This document shows positions 5,995 through 13,942 of a stretch of DNA of 14,323 nucleotides, one piece after another. The translations under genes and the position numbers were made by a program. Within the stretch, counting starts at the first letter, position 1. Every line of letters starts with the position of its first letter. The notes under the pieces were generated by a model. The model made no database searches and was not told where the DNA came from. It saw nothing but the letters and a program-made list of their open reading frames with translations. The stretch lies in contig CAMWSZ010000028.1 of the NCBI GenBank assembly GCA_947177005.1, positions 1 to 14,323 on the forward strand, written 5' to 3'. Origin of the DNA: an uncultured Clostridia bacterium. GTDB lineage: Bacteria; Bacillota; Clostridia; Oscillospirales; Oscillospiraceae.

Positions 5995-7326
5995 ATGAGA
6001 GCAAGCGAAGATATCGCAAGGGTGGACTGCGAGGCCGGTATCATTGCCACATTGTTCTACCATCCGGAATTTTCTTTCTATTCCGAAGATCTTCTTCCAA
6101 ATCACTTTACCAACAGGGAAAACCGGTACATCTATCAGGCGATATGCAGTCTGGCAAGAAAGGATATCACGCAGATTGACCCATATATTATCATTCAGGA
6201 GTTAGAAACGTCGGCGTCTACCTGCCACTTGGCCAACGAGATCACACCGGACCAGCTCTTCACAATCATGGAGAACAGCGACACATTGGCCCGCAGCACA
6301 GTAGAAGGGTACAAGCTTCTGGTTGAAGCGGTCAGAGATGCCGCCTTTCGCCGTGATACTTATCAGCAGCTGCGCGAGTGCCAACAGCTGTGCCTTCAAA
6401 AATCTGACGGGAATATTGAGCAGCGCATTTATCAGCTTCTTGACGATGTGATGATGGAGTTTTCGGCAGCGAACGATGTTCCTCCGTACTGTGATGTGGT
6501 GGATAAATGCTGGGAAGAGATTGAGAACCGGCAGGGAGACGGGTATACGGGAATCCCTTTCAAATTTCCGGCACTCAATGAGTATGCCACTGTGGAACGG
6601 AGCGAATTGTTTATTTTTGGTGCTGAACAGAAGCAAGGCAAAAGCATCATGCTTCTCAACTGTGCCGTAGACCTGCTTATAAAAAATCAGGCTGTATTAT
6701 ATTTGGACAGCGAGCTGAACACACGGCTTTTCACAGCACGTATTTTAGCTCATCTGTCTGGTATCGAATATAAGCGGCTGACATCCGGCAATTATACCGC
6801 TGAAGAGAAAGCACGCATTCTGGAAGCAAAAGAGTGGCTGAAAACGCGCAAGTTTACCCATATTTACATCCCGACTTTCGACCCCAAAAGCATTTATACT
6901 GCTGTTAAAAAAGTCAAGCATACACAAGGAATTGATGTTCTGATTGTGGACTACTTCAAGGGCAAAGGAGAGGGGGATGCGTTTGACAGCTATCAGGAGT
7001 TAGGGCGTTTTGTCGATATGGTGAGGAACCAGATCTGTGGGGATATGAACATCGCGGGAATTGGCGCTGCACAGGCAACTTCTACAGGCAGACTTGCCGA
7101 CAGCGCCAAGATCGCACGCAACGCATCCACGATTGCGATGATAACCGATAAAACGCCAGAGGAAATGGAAGCAGACGGTACGGAATGCGGCAACAAGAAA
7201 CTCAGAGTCACTGTAAACCGCAACGGAATGCAGATGGCGCAGGATGAATACATAGACCTGTGGTTTGACGGAAATCACATCCGTTATGAGCAAGCCAAAC
7301 AGCATATTCCATCAACGCCTTATTGA
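5995..7326 (+). CDS. dnaB: DnaB-like replicative helicase
   Basis: This is the hexameric helicase that would unwind the phage origin and work with the adjacent primase. The 443-residue protein has a DnaB N-terminal helical domain (about 8-115), a linker, and a RecA-like motor. Walker A is GAEQKQGKS (209-217), the second motif is LYLDSE (235-240), Walker B is VLIVDY (315-320), and the Gln of the later motif lies in GIGAAQATS (about 353-361). Length and domain order are normal for phage DnaB proteins. ATG 5995 follows the stop of the broken nuclease by six bases, with GAGGTG as ribosome binding site overlapping that stop. I see no damage. Confidence 0.9.
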   Translation: MRASEDIARVDCEAGIIATLFYHPEFSFYSEDLLPNHFTNRENRYIYQAICSLARKDITQIDPYIIIQELETSASTCHLANEITPDQLFTIMENSDTLARSTVEGYKLLVEAVRDAAFRRDTYQQLRECQQLCLQKSDGNIEQRIYQLLDDVMMEFSAANDVPPYCDVVDKCWEEIENRQGDGYTGIPFKFPALNEYATVERSELFIFGAEQKQGKSIMLLNCAVDLLIKNQAVLYLDSELNTRLFTARILAHLSGIEYKRLTSGNYTAEEKARILEAKEWLKTRKFTHIYIPTFDPKSIYTAVKKVKHTQGIDVLIVDYFKGKGEGDAFDSYQELGRFVDMVRNQICGDMNIAGIGAAQATSTGRLADSAKIARNASTIAMITDKTPEEMEADGTECGNKKLRVTVNRNGMQMAQDEYIDLWFDGNHIRYEQAKQHIPSTPY

Positions 7327-7362
7327 TTTTTTGTACGACAAAACATGAGAGGAGGAGACGGT

Positions 7363-8343
7363 GTGGAGCTGTCTGAACTGATAGAGTCAGTAGATATTCT
7401 GGAATATATCTCGCAGTACACAGAATTTACAGAGAAGAATGGTGAATATTGGGCTCTGTCGCCCTTCAAAGACGAAAACACACCGTCTTTCTCCGTCCGT
7501 AAAGAGACAAACTCATTTTATGACTTTTCGTCCGGTATTGGAGGCAATGTTTTGACATTCATCCGGTACTACGACCGATGCGGTTATCCGGAAGCCATAG
7601 AAAAACTCAAAAATTACAGTGGTTTAGATGGCAGAACAATGGGGTGCAGGCGACTATCTGTTACAGAAGTTGCAAAGCGTTTCTCACCGCCAAAAATGAA
7701 GCCTAAACAGGTCAAATCGACGGTTTTGTCCGATGATTATATGCAAAGGTATGAAAAAAGGGCCGACAAACTGGCTGTTTGGGAGCAGGAGGGCATCTCA
7801 AAAGCATCTTTAGACAAATTCCAGGTGTACTATGATAGTTTTTCTAACCGGTTGGTCTATCCGATACGAAATCCGGATGGAAAGATTGTAAACATTGGCG
7901 GCAGGACTCTTGATGAGGACTGGAAAGAGAAAAAATTGCGAAAATATACGTACTTCATGTCTTGGGGTGAATTGAAAACCATCTACGGACTTGCTGAGAA
8001 CCTTGAAGCCATCAAAAAGCGGAGAGAAATCATAATTTTTGAGGGATGCAAGTCGGTTTTGATGGCTGATACATGGGGCGTCAACAACGCCGGAGCTATT
8101 CTAACCTCCCATTTGAACCCAAATCAGATGAAGCTGCTGATTGGACTTGGATGCAGGGTGGCTTTTGCGCTGGATAAGGACGTCTCCATACGCGAAGATC
8201 ATAATATCACACGCCTGAAACAGTTTGTCAATGTGGAATATATTTGGGATGGTTCCGGTTTGCTTGACGAGAAAGACAGTCTGGTTGACAAGGGTCCGGA
8301 CGTATGGAATAAGCTTTATGAAGGGAGGCTAACATGGCGGTAA
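7363..8343 (+). CDS. dnaG: DnaG-like primase with a metal-free CHC2-like domain
   Basis: The product should make RNA primers for phage replication. Residues about 30-75 align with the CHC2 zinc-binding domain of DnaG (LSPFKDENTPSFSV and FYDFSSGIGGNVLTFI), but the zinc ligands are replaced: Ser for the first Cys, Lys for His, and Ser/Gly in the distal knuckle. A TOPRIM domain follows, with FEGCKSVLMADTWG carrying the acidic motif and FALDKDV giving DxD. The length (326 residues) is short because there is no C-terminal helicase-binding domain. I choose GTG 7363 as start because GAGGAGGAG lies directly upstream of it; the ATG at 7345 would put that sequence inside the gene. Its end overlaps the polymerase start by 10 bases. 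Confidence 0.82.
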   Translation: MELSELIESVDILEYISQYTEFTEKNGEYWALSPFKDENTPSFSVRKETNSFYDFSSGIGGNVLTFIRYYDRCGYPEAIEKLKNYSGLDGRTMGCRRLSVTEVAKRFSPPKMKPKQVKSTVLSDDYMQRYEKRADKLAVWEQEGISKASLDKFQVYYDSFSNRLVYPIRNPDGKIVNIGGRTLDEDWKEKKLRKYTYFMSWGELKTIYGLAENLEAIKKRREIIIFEGCKSVLMADTWGVNNAGAILTSHLNPNQMKLLIGLGCRVAFALDKDVSIREDHNITRLKQFVNVEYIWDGSGLLDEKDSLVDKGPDVWNKLYEGRLTWR

Positions 8344-9188
8344 AAAGGCCAACATCGTATTTTTTGTATCATCTTCATTCAGATTACAGTCTGCTGGACT
8401 CCTGCACAGATTTTCACGAGTATGTTGATCTCGTAAAAAAAGCGGGCGGGACAGCAATCGCATCAACAGAACATGGACTGCCAAGGGGGTGGATTTCTAA
8501 GAAGCTGTACTGTGATAAGGTTGGACTCAAATTTGTTCATGGAGTTGAGATTTATCTCACAGAACACCTGGAACCAAAAGTGAGGGACAACTATCATACA
8601 GTTTTGCTGGCAAAAAATGAGGCTGGAATCCGTGAACTGAACAAACTTGTCTCTATTTCCAGCGACAAATCTCATTTCTACTACACGAACCGTATCTCAT
8701 TTGAAGAGTTTTTAAGAATCTCAGACAACATCATCAAAACCAGCGCTTGTCTGGCCAGTCCGCTCAATAAGCTCAGCGAAGATAACCCGTGGTATGAGCG
8801 TCTGCTACACCATTATGACTATTTGGAAGTGCAGCCACACAATCACCCGGAACAGATCGAATTCAACAAGAAGCTGGCGAGGCTCTCTAAAGAGCATGGA
8901 ATACCACTGGTTGCCGGAACGGACACACATAGTTCGTCAAGGTACAAAGCAGAGTGCCGCGGCATTTTGCTGAAAGCAAAGCGGAAAACGTATGGGGACG
9001 AAGACGCATTCGATCTCTCCTATAAAACGGTTGATGAGCTGTTAAGTATGTTTTCTGCGCAGGGCGCTTTATCCGAGGAAGAATATTTCTCTGCCGTTCA
9101 AAACACCAATGAAATTGTTGCTGCTTGTGAGGATTTTACGCTGGACAACTCGATCAAGTACCCCATTCTTTATGGTTCTCAGGAGTAA
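8334..9188 (+). pseudogene. dnaE: DNA polymerase III alpha subunit, N-terminal PHP fragment ending at an in-frame TAA
   Basis: This fragment holds the PHP domain of a C-family polymerase: HLHSDYS (13-19), STEHG (44-48), GVEIYL (70-75), NYHTVLLAKN (86-95) and GTDTHSSS (195-202), so the metal-binding residues are kept. Translation stops at TAA 9186-9188 after YPILYGSQE, a point where related proteins continue without a break. The next codons in the same frame (DERIFEPRAWESLDKKL) continue the family pattern. The TAA is therefore a premature stop, one substitution from GAA, AAA or CAA. Without readthrough the product is a 284-residue PHP-only protein without the palm domain. ATG 8334 has GGGAGG in front and overlaps the primase gene, as for a coupled pair. 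Confidence 0.85.
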
Positions 9189-11456
9189 GATGAACGGATT
9201 TTTGAGCCCAGAGCATGGGAGTCCCTTGATAAAAAACTAGCGTCTGGAGTCATCGACAAATCGCAGGAGCAGGCATTCCGAACAGCTATCGAGGAGGAAC
9301 TTCGAGTCTTCAGCAAACTGAAAATGAGCGGATTTATGCTGTCTATGTCCGACCTCATCCGTTGGTGTAAAGAGAACGGTATGGCAATCGGCACCGCTCG
9401 CGGTTCTGTTGGCGGGTCAAGAGCGGCCTATGTGACCGACATTATTGACCTGAATCCGGAAACATGGCACACGGTGTTTTCTCGATTTTGTAACGAAGAC
9501 CGGCAGGAGATCGGCGATATTGATGTGGATGTGGTATACGACGACCGCCCAAAGATTTTTAAGTATATTACAGACAGGTTCGGTTCAGATAAAACTGCTC
9601 GTGTGGCAGCATACGGAACTTTGGCTGATAAGAGTGTTGTGGATGAGGTGTGCAGAGCACTTGCAAACACTGTAGACAAAGATAAGTATTCTATCGAGAA
9701 AACAAAAAAGATCAAAAAGGCGTTTGAAGAGAATCCGGAAGCCGCGAGAAAGAAATATCCGCAGGTCTTTTACTATTATGACGGTCTGGTCGGAACAAGG
9801 ATTTCTCAGTCTGTTCATCCTGCCGGTATGGTCATCAGCCCTGTTACGCTGGACGACAACTATGGCGTATTCGTCAAAGACGATGAGATATGCTTGCTTA
9901 TGGATATGGAGGAAGCTCATGAGGTTGGCGTTGCAAAATACGACTTTCTTGCTTTGAAAACCGTCAAGGTCATTCGAGATACCTGCAATTATATAGGAAT
10001 CCCCTATCCAAGCACCCATACAGTCAACTGGGATGATCCAGAAGTATGGAAGGATATGTGCGGGAATCAAACAGCTATCTTCCAATTTGAAAGTTCGTTC
10101 GCAGCAGATTGCTTTAAGAAATTCCAGCCGTCCAATATCTTTGATATGTCTCTGGTTACAGCATGTATCAGGCCGTCAGGGGCATCCTATCGGGAGCAGC
10201 TGCTGGCAAGAAAAGAGCATCACAATCCATCTGAAATCATCGACGAGCTTTTGTCGGACAACCTGGGGTACTTGATTTATCAAGAGGACACAATCAAGTT
10301 TCTCCAGCAGATATGCGGCCTGTCCGGCAGCGAAGCGGATAACGTCAGACGCGCCATCGGACGTAAGCAAAAAGACAGACTGGATGCAGCTCTTCCGTCT
10401 ATCTTGGAGGGTTACTGCTCCAAATCCACTAAAGAGCGCGGTGTGGCTGAAACCGAGGCGAAAGAGTCTCTGCAAATCATTGAGGACAGTGCATCGTACC
10501 AGTTCGGTTACAACCACAGTGTTGCATACTGTCTGCTTGGATATCTATGTGGATACTTCCGGCATTACTACCCGATGGAGTTTATCACAGCGTTCTTGAA
10601 CAACGCTCAGAATGATGAAGACATCTCGAATGGTACTGAACTGATGAAAGTGTACGGTGTAAAGATTGCCAATCCCAAATGGGGCATTTCTCGCGGAGGA
10701 TACTTTTTCGATAGAGACCACAAGACCGTTTACAAGGGTATGAGTTCTATCAAATATATCGGAGAAGCCGTTTCCAATGAGCTGTTTGATCTGTCCAAGA
10801 AAAAGAAGTATACATATTTTATGGATCTTCTCAGCGATATGGAAGAGTTTACCGCTCTCGACTCCCGGCAGTTAGACTTGCTCATCAAGATCGATTTCTT
10901 CAAAGAGTTCGGCAATCAGCGTGAGCTGTTCCGCATCGTGGAGATGTTCAACATGTTCAAGAAAGGTCAGGCGAAACAGATCAAAAAAGTTTTGATTGAT
11001 GGGACGCCGTTAGAACCTATCGTAAAGAAATATGCGGTTGGAGTGACACGTTCCGGCGGAGAAGCGAAAAGTTATACGCTCCTTGATGTGATGTCGATCC
11101 TCAAGGGTGTGGAGGAAGTGATAAGAAGTCTTCATTTGGAGGACTTAAACGATATCACAAAAATTCGCAACTTCTACGATGTGATGGGGTATATCGGCTA
11201 TACGTCTGACAAACCGGAAGACAGGAAGAAACTGTATGTAACTGGTGTAAAGCCTTTACATAGAAAGCGTGACAACAAACTGTTTGGGTACAGTATGTTC
11301 ACGAAATCCATCGGAAGCGGGGTAGAAAGCCGGTTCACGGTGTTCTGCAATGTATTTGACAAAGAGCCGGTTCAAAAGGGCGACATCGTCTACTGCAAGA
11401 GCTGGGAACGGGATGGCATCTACTTCAAGATGTTGGATTACGAAAAAGTTTATTAA
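9189..11456 (+). pseudogene. dnaE: DNA polymerase III alpha subunit, polymerase fragment after the in-frame stop
   Basis: The same frame stays open from 9189 to TAA 11456, so the ancestral protein was about 1,040 residues. The palm region is here: GTARGSVGGSRAAYV (full-length residues 353-367) and DIDVD (395-399) with catalytic Asp residues. SVHPAGMVIS and YLIYQEDTIKFLQQICGLSG follow, as in bacterial DnaE. The last 120 residues look OB-like. The first ATG after the stop (9324) has no proper ribosome binding site; GAGGAGG at 9291-9297 is too far upstream and 45 residues of family-like sequence precede that ATG, so 9324 is not a natural start. No other lesion is visible in this part, so the stop may be recent, a sequencing error, or a site of readthrough. 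Confidence 0.85.
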
Positions 11457-11472
11457 AAAGGAGCAATGTTCA

Positions 11473-11820
11473 ATGAAATGTCTTGTTTGCGACCGCTGTA
11501 AAAGCATCATCAAGAATCCGCGCAGGGGCCGGGTTATCACCTGCGCCCGCCCCTTAAAGCCTCACGCTGTATGTGGGAACGGTAAAGTTCCCTATCGCGG
11601 GAACGATCCTCAGCAGAATGATATCATCTAGGATAAGGAAGTCTGCGACGACTGCTTAGCCGAACTGGAGGCTTTCTTCGATACCTACGAAGATACCAAT
11701 CCTCATCCGCCAGAAGAGCCTGATAATTCTGGTGAAGGCGGCGAGAATCCTGATCCTGACGGCAATAACGGCGAAGATGAGGAATCTAAGGGACCGGTAT
11801 GGGGTGATATTGACGATTAA
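11473..11820 (+). pseudogene. Small zinc-ribbon-like protein interrupted by an in-frame TAG
   Basis: From ATG 11473 (AAAAGGAG upstream) the frame reads 52 residues beginning MKCLVCDRCKSIIKN, then meets TAG at 11629-11631. The same frame continues as DKEVCDDCLAELEAFF and an acidic, low-complexity tail (EGGENPDPDGNNGED) to TAA 11818-11820. The first part supplies one CxxC (CDRC) and the part after the stop supplies the other (CDDC). A four-Cys zinc site therefore needs both sides, and the in-frame continuation shows the TAG is premature. I would expect Trp (TGG) there originally; that is inference. Function unknown; similar short CxxC proteins are common next to phage replication genes. The gene starts 16 bases after the polymerase stop. 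Confidence 0.7.
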
Positions 11821-11823
11821 CCC

Positions 11824-11845
11824 TTATAAAACTGGGATTTTATAA
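11824..11845. repeat. AT-only hairpin between the two zinc-ribbon genes
   Basis: TTATAAAA (11824-11831), loop CTGGGA and TTTTATAA (11838-11845) form a perfect 8-bp stem directly before the ribosome binding site GGAGGAGGTG of the next gene. The stem has no GC pairs, so it is unlikely to terminate transcription; it may be an mRNA processing or spacing element, or chance. Confidence 0.3.
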
Positions 11846-11865
11846 ACCGGGAGGAGGTGTAGAGC

Positions 11866-12065
11866 TTGCAGGACGGCAAAGTATGTAACCGGTGCGGCAA
11901 AGAGCTTGATTTCTGGGATATCCAGGGGGATTTTCATTACACAAGCACATTGGATATGGCAGCATCCATGATGGAGATATTGTCAGGCTTCAATTCTGCT
12001 GTGAATGTTTCGATGAGATTGTGAACGAGTGCAAAGTCTCCCCTATTGAGGAGGTGGAAGATTGA
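11866..12065 (+). pseudogene. Second small zinc-ribbon-like protein, frameshifted
   Basis: TTG 11866 lies about seven bases after GGAGGAGGTG. The frame opens with CNRCGKELDFWDIQGDF, a clear CxxC knuckle, then loses sense and stops at 12022-12024. From 11940 the neighbouring frame gives HKHIGYGSIHDGDI and FCCECFDEIVNECKVSPIEE, with the second CxxC, ending at TGA 12063-12065. Adding one T to the TTTT at 11931-11934 joins both parts into one protein of about 66 residues reading QGDFSLHKHIGYG at the join. A one-base loss in a homopolymer explains the break; a sequencing error cannot be excluded. The restored protein would be a four-Cys metal-binding protein of unknown function. Confidence 0.65.
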
Positions 12066-12112
12066 CGTTGAAGGAACTTGACGATTTTCTCAATAGTTTC
12101 ACAAGAAAATAA
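12062..12112 (+). CDS. Possible 16-residue peptide overlapping the preceding stop
   Basis: TTG at 12062 overlaps the TGA of the zinc-ribbon gene (TTGA) and is preceded by GAGGAGGTGG. It encodes LTLKELDDFLNSFTRK and ends at TAA 12110-12112, shortly before a terminator. The good ribosome binding site and stop-start overlap are the only support. It may be a real micropeptide, the stub of a decayed gene, or chance. Confidence 0.3.
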   Translation: MTLKELDDFLNSFTRK

Positions 12113-12123
12113 ACAAAACCATG

Positions 12124-12158
12124 AAGAGCCTCGGAGCTGTTTAAGCCCCTGGCTCTTT
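12124..12158 (+). terminator. Probable rho-independent terminator before the hydrolase gene
   Basis: AAGAGCC (12124-12130) pairs with GGCTCTT (12151-12157) across a 20-base loop, followed by TTTT (12155-12158). It lies after the zinc-ribbon genes and 27 bases before the hydrolase ATG. The stem is short and the loop large, so termination may be partial. No good promoter is visible between it and the hydrolase. Confidence 0.55.
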
Positions 12159-12184
12159 TCTAATGGTAGTAAAGAGGTAGAACA

Positions 12185-12859
12185 ATGCAAAGAGTTTTCA
12201 CGATCTTCTTGATGGCAGCGATGATGTGCGCTCCAAACGGCGAAAGCAGCAATGCACTTGATGATCAGGAACCTACACACACGTTCATCAAGAACGAAAG
12301 ATCCGCTGTTACAGCAGACAATGCGGAAATTGAAGCTTGGAATACTGATTATATGACCATAATGCGTAACTGCTGCCTGACCGGGGATATTTCCGCCGGA
12401 CATGAGGCTGAGGCTGAAAGAAATGCCAAGATTGACGCTTTGAATCTGGATGTACAGAAAATCAGTTTTGATGAGCTGAACGAATTGGCTAAGGTCATAA
12501 CCAACGAAGCCGGTTCCTTCTGGATACCGACGGATTGGAAAATGATGGTTGGAGAAGTTGTTCTGAACCGTACAGCATCCGTTGAATACCCGGACACGAT
12601 TACAGAGGTGATTCATCAAGAAGGACAGTATGCCAATACAAACACACGCTATTTTGAAAACCTTCTTCCGTATGATGACTGTGTTGAGGTTGCCTACCGG
12701 CTCCTGAATGGCGAACGTGTCATCAATGACGGCTCTGTAGTGTTCCAAGCGGGCCACCGGCAGGGAAGCGGTACATATCTCGAACTGTATGACAAATACA
12801 ACGGATACACATACCTATGCTACAGCAATTTCCCGGAACTATATACGACAAAGGAATAG
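12185..12859 (+). CDS. SleB-type cell wall hydrolase
   Basis: SleB-family (Hydrolase_2) enzymes cleave peptidoglycan glycan strands, in spore cortex lysis or as phage-borne wall hydrolases. The 224-residue product has a hydrophobic N-terminus (VFTIFLMAAMMCA, 4-16) that could act as a signal peptide, a charged linker (20-95), and the hydrolase domain from about 97. The conserved KVITNEAG (103-110) carries the likely catalytic Glu108, followed by VGEVVLNR (122-129) and a C-terminal region ending CYSNFPELY. GAGGTAG lies before the ATG. Its place among DNA-metabolism genes rather than in a lysis cassette is odd: no holin-like gene sits next to it. It may help entry or exit, or be a cargo gene. 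It looks intact. Confidence 0.82.
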   Translation: MQRVFTIFLMAAMMCAPNGESSNALDDQEPTHTFIKNERSAVTADNAEIEAWNTDYMTIMRNCCLTGDISAGHEAEAERNAKIDALNLDVQKISFDELNELAKVITNEAGSFWIPTDWKMMVGEVVLNRTASVEYPDTITEVIHQEGQYANTNTRYFENLLPYDDCVEVAYRLLNGERVINDGSVVFQAGHRQGSGTYLELYDKYNGYTYLCYSNFPELYTTKE

Positions 12860-12868
12860 GAGGAGTTT

Positions 12869-12997
12869 ATGGAAGTTTTTTTGAACCGAGTAGATGGTAT
12901 TGATGACGCCATTATCTCAATGTTTTTGTCAAAGAGAACGCTCACCAGAGAAATGGAAATGGATATCCGAAATAAAACGGCTGCTCATTCGGTTATG
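12869..12997 (+). pseudogene. N-terminal part of a ThyX-like gene, cut by a foldback element
   Basis: ATG 12869 has AGGAGG in front and starts nine bases after the hydrolase stop. It encodes VDGIDDAIISMFLSKRTLTRE, which I recognise as the beginning of ThyX-like proteins in Firmicutes phages. Family-like sequence fades after about residue 35-43. The open frame itself runs on through the element to TAG 13058-13060 (63 residues), where the last 20 or so residues are encoded by repeat sequence. The missing continuation, leading to SEQLCDWLSRLFKWGIRHYTML, appears beyond the element in a different frame. A standalone 63-residue gene is the alternative, but it would leave the downstream part without a start. 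Confidence 0.65.
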
Positions 12998-13192
12998 ATT
13001 TTTCACATGTGTAAACACAGGTTGAGGAATTTCGACAATACAACACTTACAACTGCTTAGTTACCAAGGAGCCCCTAAAAGCATTGAAATATTGACACAA
13101 TTCTCAGTTAAAATCTAGTCGATATTTCAGTGATTTTAGGGGCAAAATATTCGCAGTTGTTGTAAGTTTTTGGCACTTACATGTTTAAAAAT
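12998..13192. mobile_element. Foldback (MITE-like) element of about 195 bp inside the ThyX-like gene
   Basis: Three nested inverted repeats fill this interval. The outer pair is ATTTTT-c-ACATGT (12998-13010) against the complement of ACATGT-tt-AAAAAT (13179-13192). The middle pair is CTTACAAC/GTTGTAAG with nearby GC-containing bases (about 13046-13055 and 13152-13165). The inner pair is 26 bp (13071-13096 and 13118-13143, starting GCCCCTAAAA) with three mismatches, two of which would be G-U pairs in RNA, around a 21-base loop. No protein is encoded. Symmetry plus interruption of a gene suggests a small non-autonomous transposon. I could not find a convincing target duplication, so the exact ends are uncertain, and removing the interval does not by itself restore the frame. 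Confidence 0.6.
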
Positions 13193-13821
13193 TCAGTCTC
13201 GTTCATTCCAGAAAGACTTACGATGGTCAAAATCCGGCAGGCGGTCTTGTTGGCCCATCTGAACAGTTATGTGACTGGCTGAGTCGGCTGTTCAAATGGG
13301 GCATCAGACACTATACGATGCTGCGGTTTATCGACCTGTCGTTCACTGTGTACGGATTACATAGAGGCGGTCAAGACGATCTTGATTCTCACGCCATGCG
13401 TATGAACAACCGCATTATTCGTTCGTCCACCAGATTGGCTGACTTTAGCCGGGGCGAAGTTTCTTCATTCTATGAGGACAAAATCATTCCAACCGATGTT
13501 GCTCTCGCTCATCTTGGTATCTCAACGCCGGATGAAATTGAATATAACGGCGTGACCTATGTTCGGGCAGTCAACGGGTATATCGTCAAGGGTATGGAGA
13601 ACAACAACGATGCCAAGCGCGGCCTGTATATGCTCTCTATTCCTTCAAACTTCATTTTTAAGATTCAGCTTACGGAGTTTGCTCATGTTTATAAGGAGCG
13701 TAATAATGATGGAACTGCAAATCCGGAGGTGAAAGAGGCAGTTGAGAGTATGGCGGCGCAGCTTGACGACGCAACGCTGAGTTATACGAGCCGCAATCTG
13801 TTAATGAGCATCAGGAATTGA
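13193..13821 (+). pseudogene. C-terminal part of a ThyX-like (FAD-dependent thymidylate synthase-like) gene
   Basis: The frame is open from 13189 but has no ATG, GTG or TTG until 13318, yet its codons upstream of 13318 read like protein (SEQLCDWLSRLFKWGIRHYT). No ribosome binding site precedes ATG 13318. The part after it shows FTVYGLHRGGQDD, then RMNNRIIRSSTRLADF, which I compare with the ThyX fold's FRVxGxxR and RHRxxSxxExSxRY region; the match is partial. The ThyX name is therefore tentative, and the substrate-binding signature may be changed even in intact relatives. ThyX makes dTMP from dUMP using folate and FAD, which would fit the nucleotide kinase downstream. The N-terminal part lies before the foldback element. 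Confidence 0.6.
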
Positions 13822-13828
13822 GGTGGTT

Positions 13829-13933
13829 ATGGAAATGTATATTGCTTTGATTGCCCTGGCATCACTTATGCTTGCTGTTTTTAGCGGCAACAATAATGGT
13901 TCTGGCGGTTCTCATGCTATTTCAAGAATTTAG
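13829..13933 (+). CDS. 34-residue membrane peptide
   Basis: A short frame starts at ATG 13829, eight bases after the ThyX-like stop, with GAGGTGG as ribosome binding site. It encodes MEMYIALIALASLMLAVFSG, a hydrophobic membrane-spanning segment, then a Gly/Ser/Asn-rich tail. It ends at TAG 13931-13933, inside the AGGAGGG that serves the next gene, so its translation is probably coupled. I do not recognise a family. Tight packing between two genes, a good ribosome binding site and clean hydrophobicity support a real small protein; a holin role is conceivable but not shown. Confidence 0.55.
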   Translation: MEMYIALIALASLMLAVFSGNNNGSGGSHAISRI

Positions 13934-13942
13934 GAGGGCGCA

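Noticed and set aside
7345..7362. ATG 7345 as primase start
   Set aside because: The strong GAGGAGGAG lies after this ATG and is correctly spaced for GTG 7363.
9324..11456. Polymerase as an independent gene starting at ATG 9324
   Set aside because: Family-like sequence continues upstream in frame to the TAA, and no ribosome binding site is correctly placed before 9324.
8334..11820. Alternative genetic code (TAA or TAG read as an amino acid)
   Set aside because: Both TAA and TAG would have to be reassigned, yet each also terminates well-bounded genes here, and frameshifts, a deletion and an insertion need a separate cause anyway.
11990..12757. A 255-residue minus-strand frame
   Set aside because: It is the shadow of the SleB-type hydrolase and crosses the terminator at 12124-12158; it shows no domain.
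13005..13190. ACATGTGTAAA / ACATGTTTAAA and CACTTACA direct repeats as target duplications of the foldback element
   Set aside because: They lie inside the inverted-repeat structure or contain a mismatch, and excision at either pair does not restore the reading frame.
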